Shown here: piece after piece, positions 1-11,320 of the stretch | Layout of the letters: each line of letters opens with the position of its first letter | How positions within the stretch are numbered: the first letter of the stretch is position 1 | NCBI RefSeq assembly: GCF_000411975.1 | Contig: NZ_ASXG01000036.1 | Location: forward strand, 1-37,996 | Source of the DNA: Amycolatopsis orientalis DSM 43388 | Lineage (GTDB): Bacteria; Actinomycetota; Actinomycetes; Mycobacteriales; Pseudonocardiaceae | Length of the DNA: 37,996 bases | Direction of reading: 5' to 3' | Made by a program: the position numbers and the translations under genes | The notes under the pieces: generated by a model | What the model was told of the DNA's origin: nothing | Databases searched by the model: none | Seen by the model: only the letters and a program-made list of their open reading frames with translations

Positions 1-46
1 CACAACCCCCCTCCAACCAGACGGTGTTGCAACAACCCCATGACCC

Positions 47-64
47 CAAGAGCCCTTCACGGAC
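47..64. repeat. Half copy of palindromic repeat family A
   Basis: These 18 bases match, with one base missing, the right arm of the long palindrome at 8445-8470 (shared core AGCCCTTCACGGAC). The opposite arm is absent, so no long hairpin can form here. It lies 6 bases beyond the sdaA stop codon, the same 3' position that the full copy has relative to the SDR gene, and is probably an eroded copy. Confidence 0.6.
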
Positions 65-70
65 CGAAGA

Positions 71-1444
71 TCAGCACTCGATGACGTTCACGGCCAACCC
101 GCCGCGCGCGGTCTCCTTGTACTTCACCGACATGTCCGCGCCGGTCTCGCGCATGGTCTTGATCGCCTTGTCCAGCGTCACCACGTGGCTGCCGTCGCCG
201 CGCATCGCCATTCGCGCGGCGTGGATCGCCTTCGACGCGCCGACCGCGTTGCGCTCGATGCACGGGATCTGCACCAGCCCGCCCACCGGGTCGCACGTCA
301 ATCCGAGGTGGTGCTCGACGCCGATCTCGGCCGCGTTCTCCACCTGCGCCGGCGACCCGCCCAGGACCTCGGTCAGCCCGGCGGCCGCCATCGCCGAAGC
401 CGAACCGACCTCGCCCTGGCAGCCGACCTCCGCGCCCGAGATCGAGCCGGTCTGCTTGAGGATCGACCCGATCGCGCCCGCGGTGAGCAGGAACGTCACG
501 ATCCCGTCGTCCGAAGCTCCGCGCACGAACCGCTGGTAGTAGTGCAAAACCGCGGGAATGATCCCCGCCGCGCCATTCGTCGGAGCGGTGACCACGCGAC
601 CGCCCGCGGCGTTTTCCTCGTTGACCGCGAGCGCGTACAGGCTCACCCAGTCCATCGCGTACAACGGATCGTCCGCGCCGTCTTCGGCGAGCAGCTTGTC
701 GTGCAAGGACTTGGCCCGCCGAGGCACCTTCAACCCGCCAGGCAGCACGCCTTCGTGCGTGTACCCGTTGCGCACGCACTCAGCCATCACCTGCCAGATC
801 TGCAGCAGTCCGTCCCGGACTTCCTCGCGGCCGCGCCAGGAAAGCTCGTTCCGCAGCATGATCTCGCTGACCGGCAGCCCGGTGTCCGCGCAATGCTTCA
901 GCAGGTCCGCCCCGGTGCGGAACGGATACGGCACCGGCGTGGAATCCTCCACGAACACCGGATCGGTCTCGTACGACTCGTCCCGCACGAACCCGCCGCC
1001 GACCGAGTAGTACGTCCGCTCCCGCAGCAGCGAACCGTCGGCGGCGAAGGCCCGGAACACCATCCCGTTGGGGTGCGCGGGCAGGGACTTCCGCCGGTGC
1101 ATCGTCAGGTCGGTGTCCTCGGCGAACGCCACCGCGTGCGTCCCGCCGACCGTCAGCCGCCCGGACTCGCGGATCGCCGCCACCTTGGCGGGCACCGTGT
1201 CGGTGTCGATGTCCTCCGGCCGCTCCCCGGAAAGCCCGAGCAGCACCGCCTTGTCGCTGCCGTGCCCGAATCCGGTCGCGCCGAGGGAGCCGAACAACTC
1301 GGCTCGCACCCGCGCGACCGTGTCCAGCACGCCGTCCTCGACCAGACCGTCCACAAAGGTCTTGGCCGCCCGCATCGGGCCGACCGTGTGCGAACTCGAC
1401 GGCCCGATGCCGATCGAAAAAAGGTCGAAGACGCTGATCGCCAT
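71..1444 (-). CDS. sdaA: L-serine ammonia-lyase (serine dehydratase), single chain
   Basis: Deaminates L-serine to pyruvate and ammonia in the cytoplasm using an oxygen-labile iron-sulfur cluster. The 457-residue protein begins [20 protein letters not shown], the typical beta-domain start with its SSSHT serine-binding motif. The C-terminal alpha domain has the cluster cysteines in [11 protein letters not shown] and [16 protein letters not shown]. The start is ATG 1444, preceded by an AAGGGG ribosome site; the open frame continues upstream but without family similarity. It is the last gene of the gcv operon, 16 bases after lipA. There it removes the serine made by GcvPHT and GlyA, so the operon ends in pyruvate. 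Family assignment is secure; the physiological role comes from operon context. Confidence 0.96.
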   Translation of the reverse strand: MAISVFDLFSIGIGPSSSHTVGPMRAAKTFVDGLVEDGVLDTVARVRAELFGSLGATGFGHGSDKAVLLGLSGERPEDIDTDTVPAKVAAIRESGRLTVGGTHAVAFAEDTDLTMHRRKSLPAHPNGMVFRAFAADGSLLRERTYYSVGGGFVRDESYETDPVFVEDSTPVPYPFRTGADLLKHCADTGLPVSEIMLRNELSWRGREEVRDGLLQIWQVMAECVRNGYTHEGVLPGGLKVPRRAKSLHDKLLAEDGADDPLYAMDWVSLYALAVNEENAAGGRVVTAPTNGAAGIIPAVLHYYQRFVRGASDDGIVTFLLTAGAIGSILKQTGSISGAEVGCQGEVGSASAMAAAGLTEVLGGSPAQVENAAEIGVEHHLGLTCDPVGGLVQIPCIERNAVGASKAIHAARMAMRGDGSHVVTLDKAIKTMRETGADMSVKYKETARGGLAVNVIEC

Positions 1445-1460
1445 TGATCCGCCCCTTCTC

Positions 1461-2465
1461 TTAGTTCCTCGCCAGCAGGCTGCTGGCTTCTTGGGCCGCC
1501 GGTCCTTCGGCGGCGAGGTGGGCGAGGTTCTCCGGCAGTTCCTCGCCCCGGTGGGCCTTGGTCTGCGCGTACAGCCGGCCCGCGCGATACGACGACCGCA
1601 CCAGCGGCCCCGCCATGACACCCGGGAACCCGATCGCCTCGGCGGTTTTCGCGTGCTCCACGAACTCCTCCGGCTTCACCCACCGGTCCACCGGATGATG
1701 CCGCGGCGACGGCCGCAGGTACTGCGTGATCGTGACGATCTCGCACCCCGCGTCGAACAAATCCCGCAACGCCGCCGACACCTCCTCCGGCGTCTCCCCC
1801 ATGCCCAGGATCAGGTTCGACTTCGTCACCAACCCCGCCGCACGCGCCTGCGTGATGACGTCCAGCGAGCGGGCGTAGCGGAACCCGGGGCGGATCCGCT
1901 TGAAGATCCGCGGCACCGTCTCCACGTTGTGCGCCAGCACCTCCGGGCGCGACCCGAACACCTCCGCCAGCTGCTCCGGCTCCGCGTTGAAGTCCGGGAT
2001 CAACAGCTCCACACCGGTGCCGGGGTTCAACGCGTGGATCTGCCGCACCGTCTCCGCATACAACCAGGCGCCACCGTCGGCCAGATCGTCGCGAGCGACG
2101 CCGGTGACCGTCGAATACCGCAACCCCATCGCCTGCACGCTCTCGGCGACCTTCCGCGGCTCGCTCCGGTCCAACGCCGCGGGTTTGCCGGTGTCGATCT
2201 GGCAGAAGTCACAGCGCCGCGTGCACTGATCCCCGCCGATCAGGAAGGTGGCTTCGCGGTCTTCCCAGCACTCGTAGATGTTGGGACACCCCGCCTCTTC
2301 ACAGACCGTGTGCAGGCCCTCGCGCTTCACCAGGCCCTTGAGCTCGGTGAACTCCGGACCCATCCGCACCCGCGTCTTGATCCACGACGGCTTCCGCTCA
2401 ATCGGCGTCTCACTGTTGCGCACCTCAAGCCGCAACAACTTCCGCCCCTCGGGCTGCGCGCTCAT
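1461..2465 (-). CDS. lipA: Lipoyl synthase (radical SAM)
   Basis: Inserts two sulfurs into a protein-bound octanoyl chain to make lipoyl groups. The 334-residue protein has both family cluster motifs: auxiliary-cluster cysteines C55, C60 and C66 ([12 protein letters not shown]) and radical-SAM cysteines C81, C85 and C88 (CTRRCDFC). The conserved C-terminal RSSYRAG supplies the serine ligand of the auxiliary cluster. Its ATG overlaps the glyA stop as ATGA, indicating translational coupling. Placement between glyA and sdaA, with gcvH in the same operon and no lipB alongside, suggests it provides lipoylation for GcvH. Whether the genome also has a lipB-linked lipA cannot be seen here. Confidence 0.96.
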   Translation of the reverse strand: MSAQPEGRKLLRLEVRNSETPIERKPSWIKTRVRMGPEFTELKGLVKREGLHTVCEEAGCPNIYECWEDREATFLIGGDQCTRRCDFCQIDTGKPAALDRSEPRKVAESVQAMGLRYSTVTGVARDDLADGGAWLYAETVRQIHALNPGTGVELLIPDFNAEPEQLAEVFGSRPEVLAHNVETVPRIFKRIRPGFRYARSLDVITQARAAGLVTKSNLILGMGETPEEVSAALRDLFDAGCEIVTITQYLRPSPRHHPVDRWVKPEEFVEHAKTAEAIGFPGVMAGPLVRSSYRAGRLYAQTKAHRGEELPENLAHLAAEGPAAQEASSLLARN

Positions 2466-3739
2466 CGGCTCAGGTCCGCGTACAGCGGGTGCTTCTTGGC
2501 CAGCAGCTCCACGCGGCCCCGCAGCGCCTGCTGGGCGGCCTCGTCGAAGTCGGGTTTCAGCGTCTCGGCGATGATGTCGGCGACCTCGGCGAAGTCGTCG
2601 GCGCCGAACCCGCGGGTGGCCAGCGCCGGGGTGCCGATCCGCAGGCCCGAGGTGACCATCGGCGGACGCGGGTCGAACGGCACCGCGTTGCGGTTGACGG
2701 TGATCCCGACCGAGTGCAGCCGGTCCTCCGCCTCCTGGCCGTTGAGCTGGGAGTTCACCAGGTCGACCAGCACCAGGTGCACGTCGGTGCCGCCGGTGAG
2801 GACGCGGACGCCCGCCTCGGCGCAGTCGGTGCGCGACAGCCGGTCGGCGAGGATCTTCGCGCCTTCCAGGGTGCGCTCCTGGCGCTCGCGGAACCCGTCG
2901 GTCGCGGCGATCTTCAGCGCCACGGCCTTGGCCGCGATCACGTGCTCCAGCGGCCCGCCCTGCTGGCCGGGGAACACCGCCGAGTTGATCTTCTTCGCCA
3001 GGTCCTGGCGGCACAGGATCAGGCCGCCGCGCGGGCCGCCGAGGGTCTTGTGCGTGGTCGTCGTGACGATGTCCGCGTGCGGCACCGGCGACGGGTGCAG
3101 CCCGGCGGCCACGAGACCGGCGAAGTGCGCCATGTCGACCATCAGCTTCGCGTCGACCAGGTCGGCGATCCGGCGGAACTCGGCGAAGTCGAGCTGGCGC
3201 GGGTAGGCCGACCAGCCGGCGACGATCAGCTTCGGCTTGTGCTCGACCGCCAGCCGCTCGATCTCGGCGAGGTCGACGATCCCGGTCTCCTTGTCGACGT
3301 GGTAGGCGACCACGTTGTACAGCTTGCCGGAGAAGTTGATCTTCATCCCGTGCGTCAGGTGGCCGCCGTGCGCGAGGTCCAGGCCGAGGATCGTGTCGCC
3401 CGGCTTCAGCACCGCGAACATCGCCGCCGCGTTGGCCTGCGCGCCCGAGTGCGGCTGCACGTTCGCGTGCTCCGCGCCGAACAGCGCCTTGGCCCGGTCG
3501 ATCGCGAGCTGCTCGACGACGTCGACGTGCTCGCAGCCGCCGTAGTAGCGGCGGCCCGGGTAGCCCTCGGCGTACTTGTTGGTCAGCACCGAGCCCTGCG
3601 CCTCGAGCACGCCGACCGGCGCGAAGTTCTCCGAGGCGATCATTTCCAGCGTCGACTGCTGGCGGTCCAGTTCCGCGGCCACCGCGGCGGCGACCTCGGG
3701 GTCCACTTCGGACAGATGGGCGTCGAACGGGGCGGTCAT
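2462..3739 (-). CDS. glyA: Serine hydroxymethyltransferase
   Basis: PLP enzyme that interconverts serine plus tetrahydrofolate with glycine plus 5,10-methylene-THF. The 425-residue protein is full length, with [13 protein letters not shown] near residue 40 and the PLP lysine K231 in [14 protein letters not shown]. Its ATG shares one base with the gcvH stop (TGATG) and its own stop overlaps lipA, so the three genes are translationally linked. Next to the glycine cleavage genes it can use the methylene-THF made by GcvT to turn a second glycine into serine, which SdaA then deaminates. A housekeeping glyA may exist elsewhere; this copy appears dedicated to the glycine operon. Confidence 0.97.
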   Translation of the reverse strand: MTAPFDAHLSEVDPEVAAAVAAELDRQQSTLEMIASENFAPVGVLEAQGSVLTNKYAEGYPGRRYYGGCEHVDVVEQLAIDRAKALFGAEHANVQPHSGAQANAAAMFAVLKPGDTILGLDLAHGGHLTHGMKINFSGKLYNVVAYHVDKETGIVDLAEIERLAVEHKPKLIVAGWSAYPRQLDFAEFRRIADLVDAKLMVDMAHFAGLVAAGLHPSPVPHADIVTTTTHKTLGGPRGGLILCRQDLAKKINSAVFPGQQGGPLEHVIAAKAVALKIAATDGFRERQERTLEGAKILADRLSRTDCAEAGVRVLTGGTDVHLVLVDLVNSQLNGQEAEDRLHSVGITVNRNAVPFDPRPPMVTSGLRIGTPALATRGFGADDFAEVADIIAETLKPDFDEAAQQALRGRVELLAKKHPLYADLSR

Positions 3740-4116
3740 CAGTTCTCCTGGGTCAGCTCGGCGTACGCGGACGCGTCGAGCAGCTCCGGGACGTCGCCCG
3801 AGAGCCGCACCTGCAGCAGCCATCCTTCGGTGTAGGGGTCGGAGTTGATGACCTCGGGGGTGTCCGATGTGGCCTCGTTCACCGCCACCACCTCGCCGCT
3901 GACCGGCGAGTACAGCTCGCTGACCGATTTCGTCGACTCGACCTCGCCGAACACCTCGCCCGCGGTCACCGTGTCGCCGACGCCGGGCAGCTGCACGAAC
4001 ACGATGTCGCCGAGCGAGCTGGCCGCGAACGCGGTGATGCCCACCGTCGCGACGCCGTCGGAGACCGACAGCCACTCGTGTTCCTTCGTGTAGGACAGGT
4101 TCTGGGGGATGCTCAT
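3739..4116 (-). CDS. gcvH: Glycine cleavage system H protein
   Basis: Lipoyl carrier that shuttles the aminomethyl group between P, T and L proteins. It has 125 residues, the normal length, and the lipoylation lysine K63 in the motif ESTKSVSEL. The ATG start lies 15 bases after the gcvT stop; its TGA overlaps the glyA ATG by one base. No gene for the L protein (dihydrolipoyl dehydrogenase) is in the operon, as is usual, since it is shared with other complexes. The lipoyl synthase two genes downstream makes the cofactor this protein needs. Confidence 0.97.
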   Translation of the reverse strand: MSIPQNLSYTKEHEWLSVSDGVATVGITAFAASSLGDIVFVQLPGVGDTVTAGEVFGEVESTKSVSELYSPVSGEVVAVNEATSDTPEVINSDPYTEGWLLQVRLSGDVPELLDASAYAELTQEN

Positions 4117-4131
4117 GGTTCGGCAGGCCTT

Positions 4132-5220
4132 TCAGGCTCGGGAGTAGAAGGGCAGGGCGACGACCTCGACCGGCTCGACGCGGCCCCGGATGTCGACGGA
4201 CAGCGCGGTGCCGGGCTCGGCGTGCTCCCGGTCTACATACGCCATGGCGATCGGATAGCCCAGCGTCGGCGACAGCGCGCCGCTGGTGATCTCCCCGATA
4301 GTGGCGTCCCCGGACAGCACGGCGTACCCGTGCCGCGGGGCGCGGCGCCCGGTGCCGCGCAGGCCGACCCGCACCCGCGGGACGTCGGCCTTCGCCAGCT
4401 CCTCCAGGGCCGCGCGGCCCACGAAGTCGCCCGGCTTCTCGAACTTCACGACCCGGCCGAGGCCGGCCGCGAACGGGTTCAGCTCGCGGCTGAGTTCGTT
4501 GCCGTACAACGGCATTCCGGCTTCCAGCCGCAGCGTGTCGCGGCAGGCGAGCCCGCACGGGACCAAGCCGTGCTCCTGCCCGGCCTCGGTCAGCAGCTGC
4601 CACAGCGCCGAGGCCTGCGCCGCGGGCACGAACAGCTCGAAGCCGTCCTCGCCGGTGTAGCCCGTGCGGGCCAGCAGCACGTCGATGCCCTTCACGACGG
4701 CGGGCACGCTCGCGTAGTACTTCAGCGCGACGAGGTCGGCGTCGGTCACCGCGGCGAGCACGTCGACCGCCTTCGGGCCCTGCACCGCGATCAGCGCGGT
4801 GTCCGCGGACCGGTTCTCCACCACCGCGTCGAACCCGGCGACCCGCTCGGCCAGCGCGTCCGCGACCACGGTGGCGTTGCCCGCGTTGGCCACGACCAGG
4901 TACTCCTCGTCGGCGAGCCGGTAGACGACCAGGTCGTCCAGCACGCCGCCGTCGGCGTCGCAGATCATCGTGTAGCGGGCGCGGCCCGGCTTCACGCCGC
5001 TCAGGTTGCCGACCAGCGCGTAGTCGAGCACGTCGGCGGCCTGCGCGCCGCGGACGTGGATCTCGGCCATGTGCGACAGGTCGAACAGCCCGGCCGCCTC
5101 GCGCACGGCCTTGTGCTCGGCCAGTTCGCTGGCGTAGCGCACCGGCATCGACCAGCCGGCGAAATCGGTGAACAGCGCGCCGAGATCCTGGTGGACCTGG
5201 TGCAGGGGGGTTTCCGTCAC
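4132..5220 (-). CDS. gcvT: Glycine cleavage system T protein (aminomethyltransferase)
   Basis: Transfers the methylene carbon of the H-protein-bound aminomethyl group to tetrahydrofolate and releases ammonia. The 362-residue protein has the N-terminal motif [13 protein letters not shown], the family segment [12 protein letters not shown] and [13 protein letters not shown]. The chosen start is GTG 5220, preceded by AAAGG at suitable spacing and giving [10 protein letters not shown], which agrees with the family start. The frame stays open further upstream, but that part overlaps gcvP and has no similarity. It begins 32 bases after gcvP and ends 15 bases before gcvH. Confidence 0.96.
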   Translation of the reverse strand: MTETPLHQVHQDLGALFTDFAGWSMPVRYASELAEHKAVREAAGLFDLSHMAEIHVRGAQAADVLDYALVGNLSGVKPGRARYTMICDADGGVLDDLVVYRLADEEYLVVANAGNATVVADALAERVAGFDAVVENRSADTALIAVQGPKAVDVLAAVTDADLVALKYYASVPAVVKGIDVLLARTGYTGEDGFELFVPAAQASALWQLLTEAGQEHGLVPCGLACRDTLRLEAGMPLYGNELSRELNPFAAGLGRVVKFEKPGDFVGRAALEELAKADVPRVRVGLRGTGRRAPRHGYAVLSGDATIGEITSGALSPTLGYPIAMAYVDREHAEPGTALSVDIRGRVEPVEVVALPFYSRA

Positions 5221-5252
5221 AGGAAGCCTTTCGTTGTCGCGAGCGGAAGCGC

Positions 5253-8123
<2,871 letters not shown>

Positions 8124-8129
8124 TGGGAA

Positions 8130-8315
8130 CTCCCCCTCTGTCATGGGCACCTGAGAGTTTCACCGCGCGCTCGGCACGGCTTTCACCTTGGGTGAGGCGC
8201 GGGTGCGCCTGCTTTCCAGAGTGGCCTCGCCGAAAGCGGTAGCGGTTACCTGAGAGATTCCGGGGAGTTTGCTCCTTCGGTGTCCCACTGCTCGCATGGG
8301 ACTCTCCCGCTCCGG
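8130..8315 (-). promoter_or_regulatory. Tandem glycine riboswitch
   Basis: On the minus strand two glycine aptamers follow one another. The first runs from GCGGGAGAG (about 8311) through CACCGAAGGAGCAA to AATCTCTCAGGTA (about 8250). The second runs from CACTCTGGAAAGC (about 8223) through ACCCAAGGTGAAAGCC to AAACTCTCAGGTGCC, ending in ACAGAGGGGG (about 8132). These are the conserved blocks of the gcvT RNA family, including both CTCTCAGGT signatures. The last strand CAGAGGGG also holds the ribosome site for one of the gcvP start candidates. It most likely switches the whole gcvP-sdaA operon on when glycine is abundant. Confidence 0.93.
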
Positions 8316-8374
8316 CTCGAACGGCCCTGTGTTCAATTGTGGGTGCGGCCACCTTACCTGCCGCTTCACGCGCC

Positions 8375-8380
8375 AGTCTA
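8375..8380 (-). promoter_or_regulatory. Probable -10 box of the gcv operon promoter
   Basis: The minus strand reads TAGACT about 65 bases upstream of the first riboswitch aptamer. This fits the actinobacterial TANNNT consensus and would give a leader containing the complete riboswitch. No convincing -35 hexamer is seen. Confidence 0.4.
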
Positions 8381-8415
8381 GCGCGCCAGGTGTACGCCAC
8401 ACCGCCTTGCCGAAG

Positions 8416-8470
8416 GTCCGTGAAGGACTCCTTGAGGGAATTAGATTCCCGCAAGGAGCCCTTCACGGAC
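8416..8470. repeat. Long palindrome, repeat family A; likely terminator
   Basis: Two 26-base arms (8416-8441 and 8445-8470) pair with only two mismatches around the 3-base loop TAG. The outer arms read GTCCGTGAAGG and CCTTCACGGAC. It begins two bases beyond the SDR stop codon and lies between that operon and the gcv promoter, so it probably ends SDR transcription. There is no T tract. A half copy lies at 47-64, again just after a stop codon, which suggests a dispersed repeat family. Confidence 0.85.
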
Positions 8471-8472
8471 AG

Positions 8473-9240
8473 TCACAGCGGCGTTACGTAGGCACCGGAG
8501 ATGCCGCCGTCGACGAGGAACTGCGCGGCGGTGATGAAGCTGGCGTCGTCGCTCGCCAGGAAGGCCACCGCGGCGGCGATCTCCTCCGGCTCGGCGAAGC
8601 GCCCGACCGGGACGTGCACCAGCCGCCGGGCCGCGCGCTCCGGGTCCTTCGCGAACAGTTCCTTCAGCAGCGGCGTGTTGACCGGCCCCGGGCACAGCGC
8701 GTTGACCCGGATGTTTTCGCGCGCGAACTGCACGCCCAGCTCGCGGGTCATGGCGAGCACGCCGCCTTTCGAAGCGGTGTAAGAAATCTGCGACGTCGCG
8801 GCCCCCATCACCGCCACGAACGACGCGGTGTTCACGATCGAACCGCGGCCCTGGCGCTGCATGTGCGGCAGGACGGCCTTGCAGCACAGGTACACCGAGG
8901 TCAGGTTGACCCGCTGCACCTTCTCCCAGGCTTCGATGCCGGTGGTCAGGATCGAATCGTCTTCTGGCGGCGAGATGCCCGCGTTGTTGAACGCGACGTC
9001 GACCGCGCCGAACTCGTCGACCGTCGTCTGGAAAAGGGCCTCGACCTGGTCCGCGTCGGTGACGTCGACCTGGACGAAGGCACCGCCGACCGCGTCGGCC
9101 GCGGCCTTGCCCTCCTCCGGCGTGATGTCGCCGATCACCACCTTCGCGCCCTCGCTCGCCAGGCGTTTGGCGGTGGCGAGGCCGATGCCGCTCGCGCCGC
9201 CGGTGATCACCGCGACGCGGCCGTCGAAACGCTGCACCAT
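8473..9240 (-). CDS. Short-chain dehydrogenase/reductase (SDR)
   Basis: NAD(P)-dependent oxidoreductase of about 255 residues. It shows the cofactor motif TGGASGIG, NNAG, the catalytic serine in NTASF and the YTASK tyrosine/lysine pair, followed by the usual NALCPGPVNTP. ATG 9249 overlaps the aldehyde dehydrogenase stop as ATGA, but GGAGG is only one base from it. ATG 9240 (MVQRFDGRVAVITGG) lies ten bases from the same site and matches typical SDR starts, so it is used here. It is the last gene of the gamma-glutamylation operon. Its substrate is unknown; it may oxidise an alcohol or hydroxy-acid intermediate of that pathway. Confidence 0.9.
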   Translation of the reverse strand: MVQRFDGRVAVITGGASGIGLATAKRLASEGAKVVIGDITPEEGKAAADAVGGAFVQVDVTDADQVEALFQTTVDEFGAVDVAFNNAGISPPEDDSILTTGIEAWEKVQRVNLTSVYLCCKAVLPHMQRQGRGSIVNTASFVAVMGAATSQISYTASKGGVLAMTRELGVQFARENIRVNALCPGPVNTPLLKELFAKDPERAARRLVHVPVGRFAEPEEIAAAVAFLASDDASFITAAQFLVDGGISGAYVTPL

Positions 9241-9245
9241 CTGGT

Positions 9246-10610
9246 TCATTCCTCCGTGCTCAGGAAAACGTTCTTCGTCTCGGTGAAAGCGGCCGCGGCG
9301 TCCGGGCCCAGTTCGCGGCCGAGGCCGGACTGCTTGAAGCCGCCGAAGGGGGTCCAGTACCGGACCGAGGAGTGCGAATTCACCGACAGGTTCCCGGATT
9401 CGACGCCGCGCGCGACCCGGAAGGCGCGGCCGACGTCGCGGGTCCAGATCGAGCCGGACAGGCCGTATTCGGTGTCGTTGGCCATCCGCACCGCCTCGGC
9501 TTCGTCCCGGAAGCGGACCACCGCGACGACCGGGCCGAAGATCTCGTCGCGGGCCAGCGGATCGTCCAGGCCCGGCGGGAGCACGACGGTCGGCGCGAAC
9601 CAGTAGCCCGGCCCGGACGGCGCGCTGCCGCGGAAGGCGACCGGCGTCCGTTCGGTGACGTAGGAGGAGACTTTGGCGTGGTGGTCCGCGGAAATCAGCG
9701 GGCCCATCTCGGTCGCCTCGTCGCCCGGATCGCCGACGACCACGCCTTGCACGGCGGGTTCCAGCAGCTCGAGAAAACGGTCGTAAACGGTGTCCTGCAC
9801 CAGGATCAGCGACCGCGCGCAGCAGTCCTGGCCCGCGTTGTCGAACACCCCGTACGGCGCGGTCGCGGCGGCCTTCTCCAGGTCGGCGTCGGCGAACACG
9901 ATGTTGGCGTTCTTGCCGCCCAGCTCCAGCGTCACCCGCTTCACCTGCGCCGCGCAGCCCGCCATCACCTGCTTGCCGACCTCGGTCGAGCCGGTGAACA
10001 CGACCTTGCGCACCGCCGGATGCGTGACAAACCGTTGCCCGACAACGGATCCCTTGCCCGGCAGCACCTGGAAGACGTCCTCGGGGATGCCCGCCTCGCG
10101 GGCGAGTTCGGCCAGCCGCAGCGCGGTGAGCGGCGTCAGTTCGGCGGGTTTGAGCACGACCGGGTTGCCCGCCGCGAGCGCCGGCGCGAAGCCCCAGCCC
10201 GCGATCGGCATCGGGAAGTTCCAGGGCACGATCACGCCGACGACGCCCAGCGGCTCGTGGAAGGTCACGTTGACGCCGCCGTCGACCGGGATCTGCTTGC
10301 CCAGCAGCCGCTCCGGAGCGCCGGCGGAGTATTCGAGCAGGTCGCGCACGTTGCCCGCTTCCCAGCGAGCGTTGCCGATGGTGTGCCCGGAGTTCTCGAC
10401 CTCCAGCCGGGCGAGGTGCTCGATGTCCGCGTCGACCGCGTCCGCGAACCGGCGCAGCAGCCTCGCCCGATCGCCCGGGGCGACCGCCCGCCACGCCGGG
10501 AACGCGGCGTGCGCGCGGGCGATCGCGGCGTCGGTCTCCGCCTCGCTGGTCAGCTCGACCTCGCGCACCACTTCCGCGGTCGCCGGGTTGCGCACCTCGA
10601 ACGTCGTCAT
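9246..10610 (-). CDS. Aldehyde dehydrogenase, gamma-glutamyl-aminoaldehyde type
   Basis: NAD(P)-dependent oxidation of an aldehyde to an acid. The 454-residue protein is full length: cofactor segment PWNFPMPIAGWGFAPALAAGN, FTGSTEVGK, the general base glutamate in LELGGKNANIVF, the catalytic cysteine in GQDCCARS, and the C-terminal PFGGFKQSGLGRE. It overlaps the upstream gamma-glutamyl hydrolase and the downstream SDR by four bases each. Alongside a GS-like ligase and a hydrolase it fits the PuuC role, oxidation of gamma-glutamyl-aminobutyraldehyde or a related aldehyde. That role comes from context; the sequence alone supports only the superfamily. Confidence 0.93.
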   Translation of the reverse strand: MTTFEVRNPATAEVVREVELTSEAETDAAIARAHAAFPAWRAVAPGDRARLLRRFADAVDADIEHLARLEVENSGHTIGNARWEAGNVRDLLEYSAGAPERLLGKQIPVDGGVNVTFHEPLGVVGVIVPWNFPMPIAGWGFAPALAAGNPVVLKPAELTPLTALRLAELAREAGIPEDVFQVLPGKGSVVGQRFVTHPAVRKVVFTGSTEVGKQVMAGCAAQVKRVTLELGGKNANIVFADADLEKAAATAPYGVFDNAGQDCCARSLILVQDTVYDRFLELLEPAVQGVVVGDPGDEATEMGPLISADHHAKVSSYVTERTPVAFRGSAPSGPGYWFAPTVVLPPGLDDPLARDEIFGPVVAVVRFRDEAEAVRMANDTEYGLSGSIWTRDVGRAFRVARGVESGNLSVNSHSSVRYWTPFGGFKQSGLGRELGPDAAAAFTETKNVFLSTEE

Positions 10611-11320
10611 TTCCCCTCCTGCGCGGCGTTCACCAGCGCGGCGAACAGCCGGACGTCGTCGCCGTCCTGCTCCGGATGCCACTGCACGCCGAGCACGAAC
10701 TCCCCTGGCAGCTCGGCGGCCTCGACCGTGCCGTCGGCCGCGTGGCCGGACGCGACCAAGCCGGAGCCGAGCCGGTCGATCGCCTGATGGTGGTAACACT
10801 GGACTTTCGTTTCCTGGCCCAGAATCGCTGCCGCCCGCGTGCCGTCGACCAGCGTCACCGTGCTGGTGCCGAAGGTCGCCGGGGCCGGCTGATGCGTTGC
10901 GTCGCCCAGGGTTTCCGGCAGGTGCTGCGAGAGCGTGCCGCCCAGCGCGACGCTCATCACCTGCAGCCCGCGGCACACGCCGAGCACCGGCTTCCCGGCC
11001 GCGCGCGCCGCCGCGAAGAGGCCGAACTCGAACGCGTCGCGCTCCGGGCGGATGTATGTCGCCGGGTGCGGCTCTTGGTCGTAGCGGCTGGGTTCGACGT
11101 CCGCGCCGCCGGTGAGCACAAGACCGTCGATGCGCCGCACGAGCGCGTCGTACTTCGTGCTTACGGGCGGCAACAGCACCGGAATCCCGCCCGCCTTGAC
11201 CACGCAATCCGCGTACACCCGGTGCAGCAGCGTTGCTTCGGTGTCCCAGGCCAAGAACTTTGCCTGTTCCGAATAGGTGCTGAGGCCGATGACGGGTGGG
11301 TCAGAGTCGTTCGAAACCAC
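10607..11320 (-). CDS. Gamma-glutamyl-GABA hydrolase-like class I amidotransferase (PuuD family)
   Basis: Predicted to cleave the gamma-glutamyl amide bond and release glutamate. The 237-residue peptidase C26 protein has the nucleophile cysteine in LGVCRGLQVM and the histidine and glutamate in GVQWHPEQD, plus HHQAI. The start is GTG 11320 with GGGAG seven bases upstream, overlapping the end of the GS-like gene by 20 bases. Its stop overlaps the aldehyde dehydrogenase start (ATGA). This matches the PuuD step of the gamma-glutamylated putrescine pathway, or the equivalent step for ethanolamine. Confidence 0.92.
   Translation of the reverse strand: MVSNDSDPPVIGLSTYSEQAKFLAWDTEATLLHRVYADCVVKAGGIPVLLPPVSTKYDALVRRIDGLVLTGGADVEPSRYDQEPHPATYIRPERDAFEFGLFAAARAAGKPVLGVCRGLQVMSVALGGTLSQHLPETLGDATHQPAPATFGTSTVTLVDGTRAAAILGQETKVQCYHHQAIDRLGSGLVASGHAADGTVEAAELPGEFVLGVQWHPEQDGDDVRLFAALVNAAQEGK

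Noticed and set aside
25..32. GTTGCAAC palindrome near the window start
   Set aside because: Too short and without a matching context to call an operator or terminator.
1445..1621. N-terminal extension of SdaA upstream of ATG 1444
   Set aside because: It overlaps lipA, is not similar to serine dehydratases, and ATG 1444 has a good ribosome site and the conserved start.
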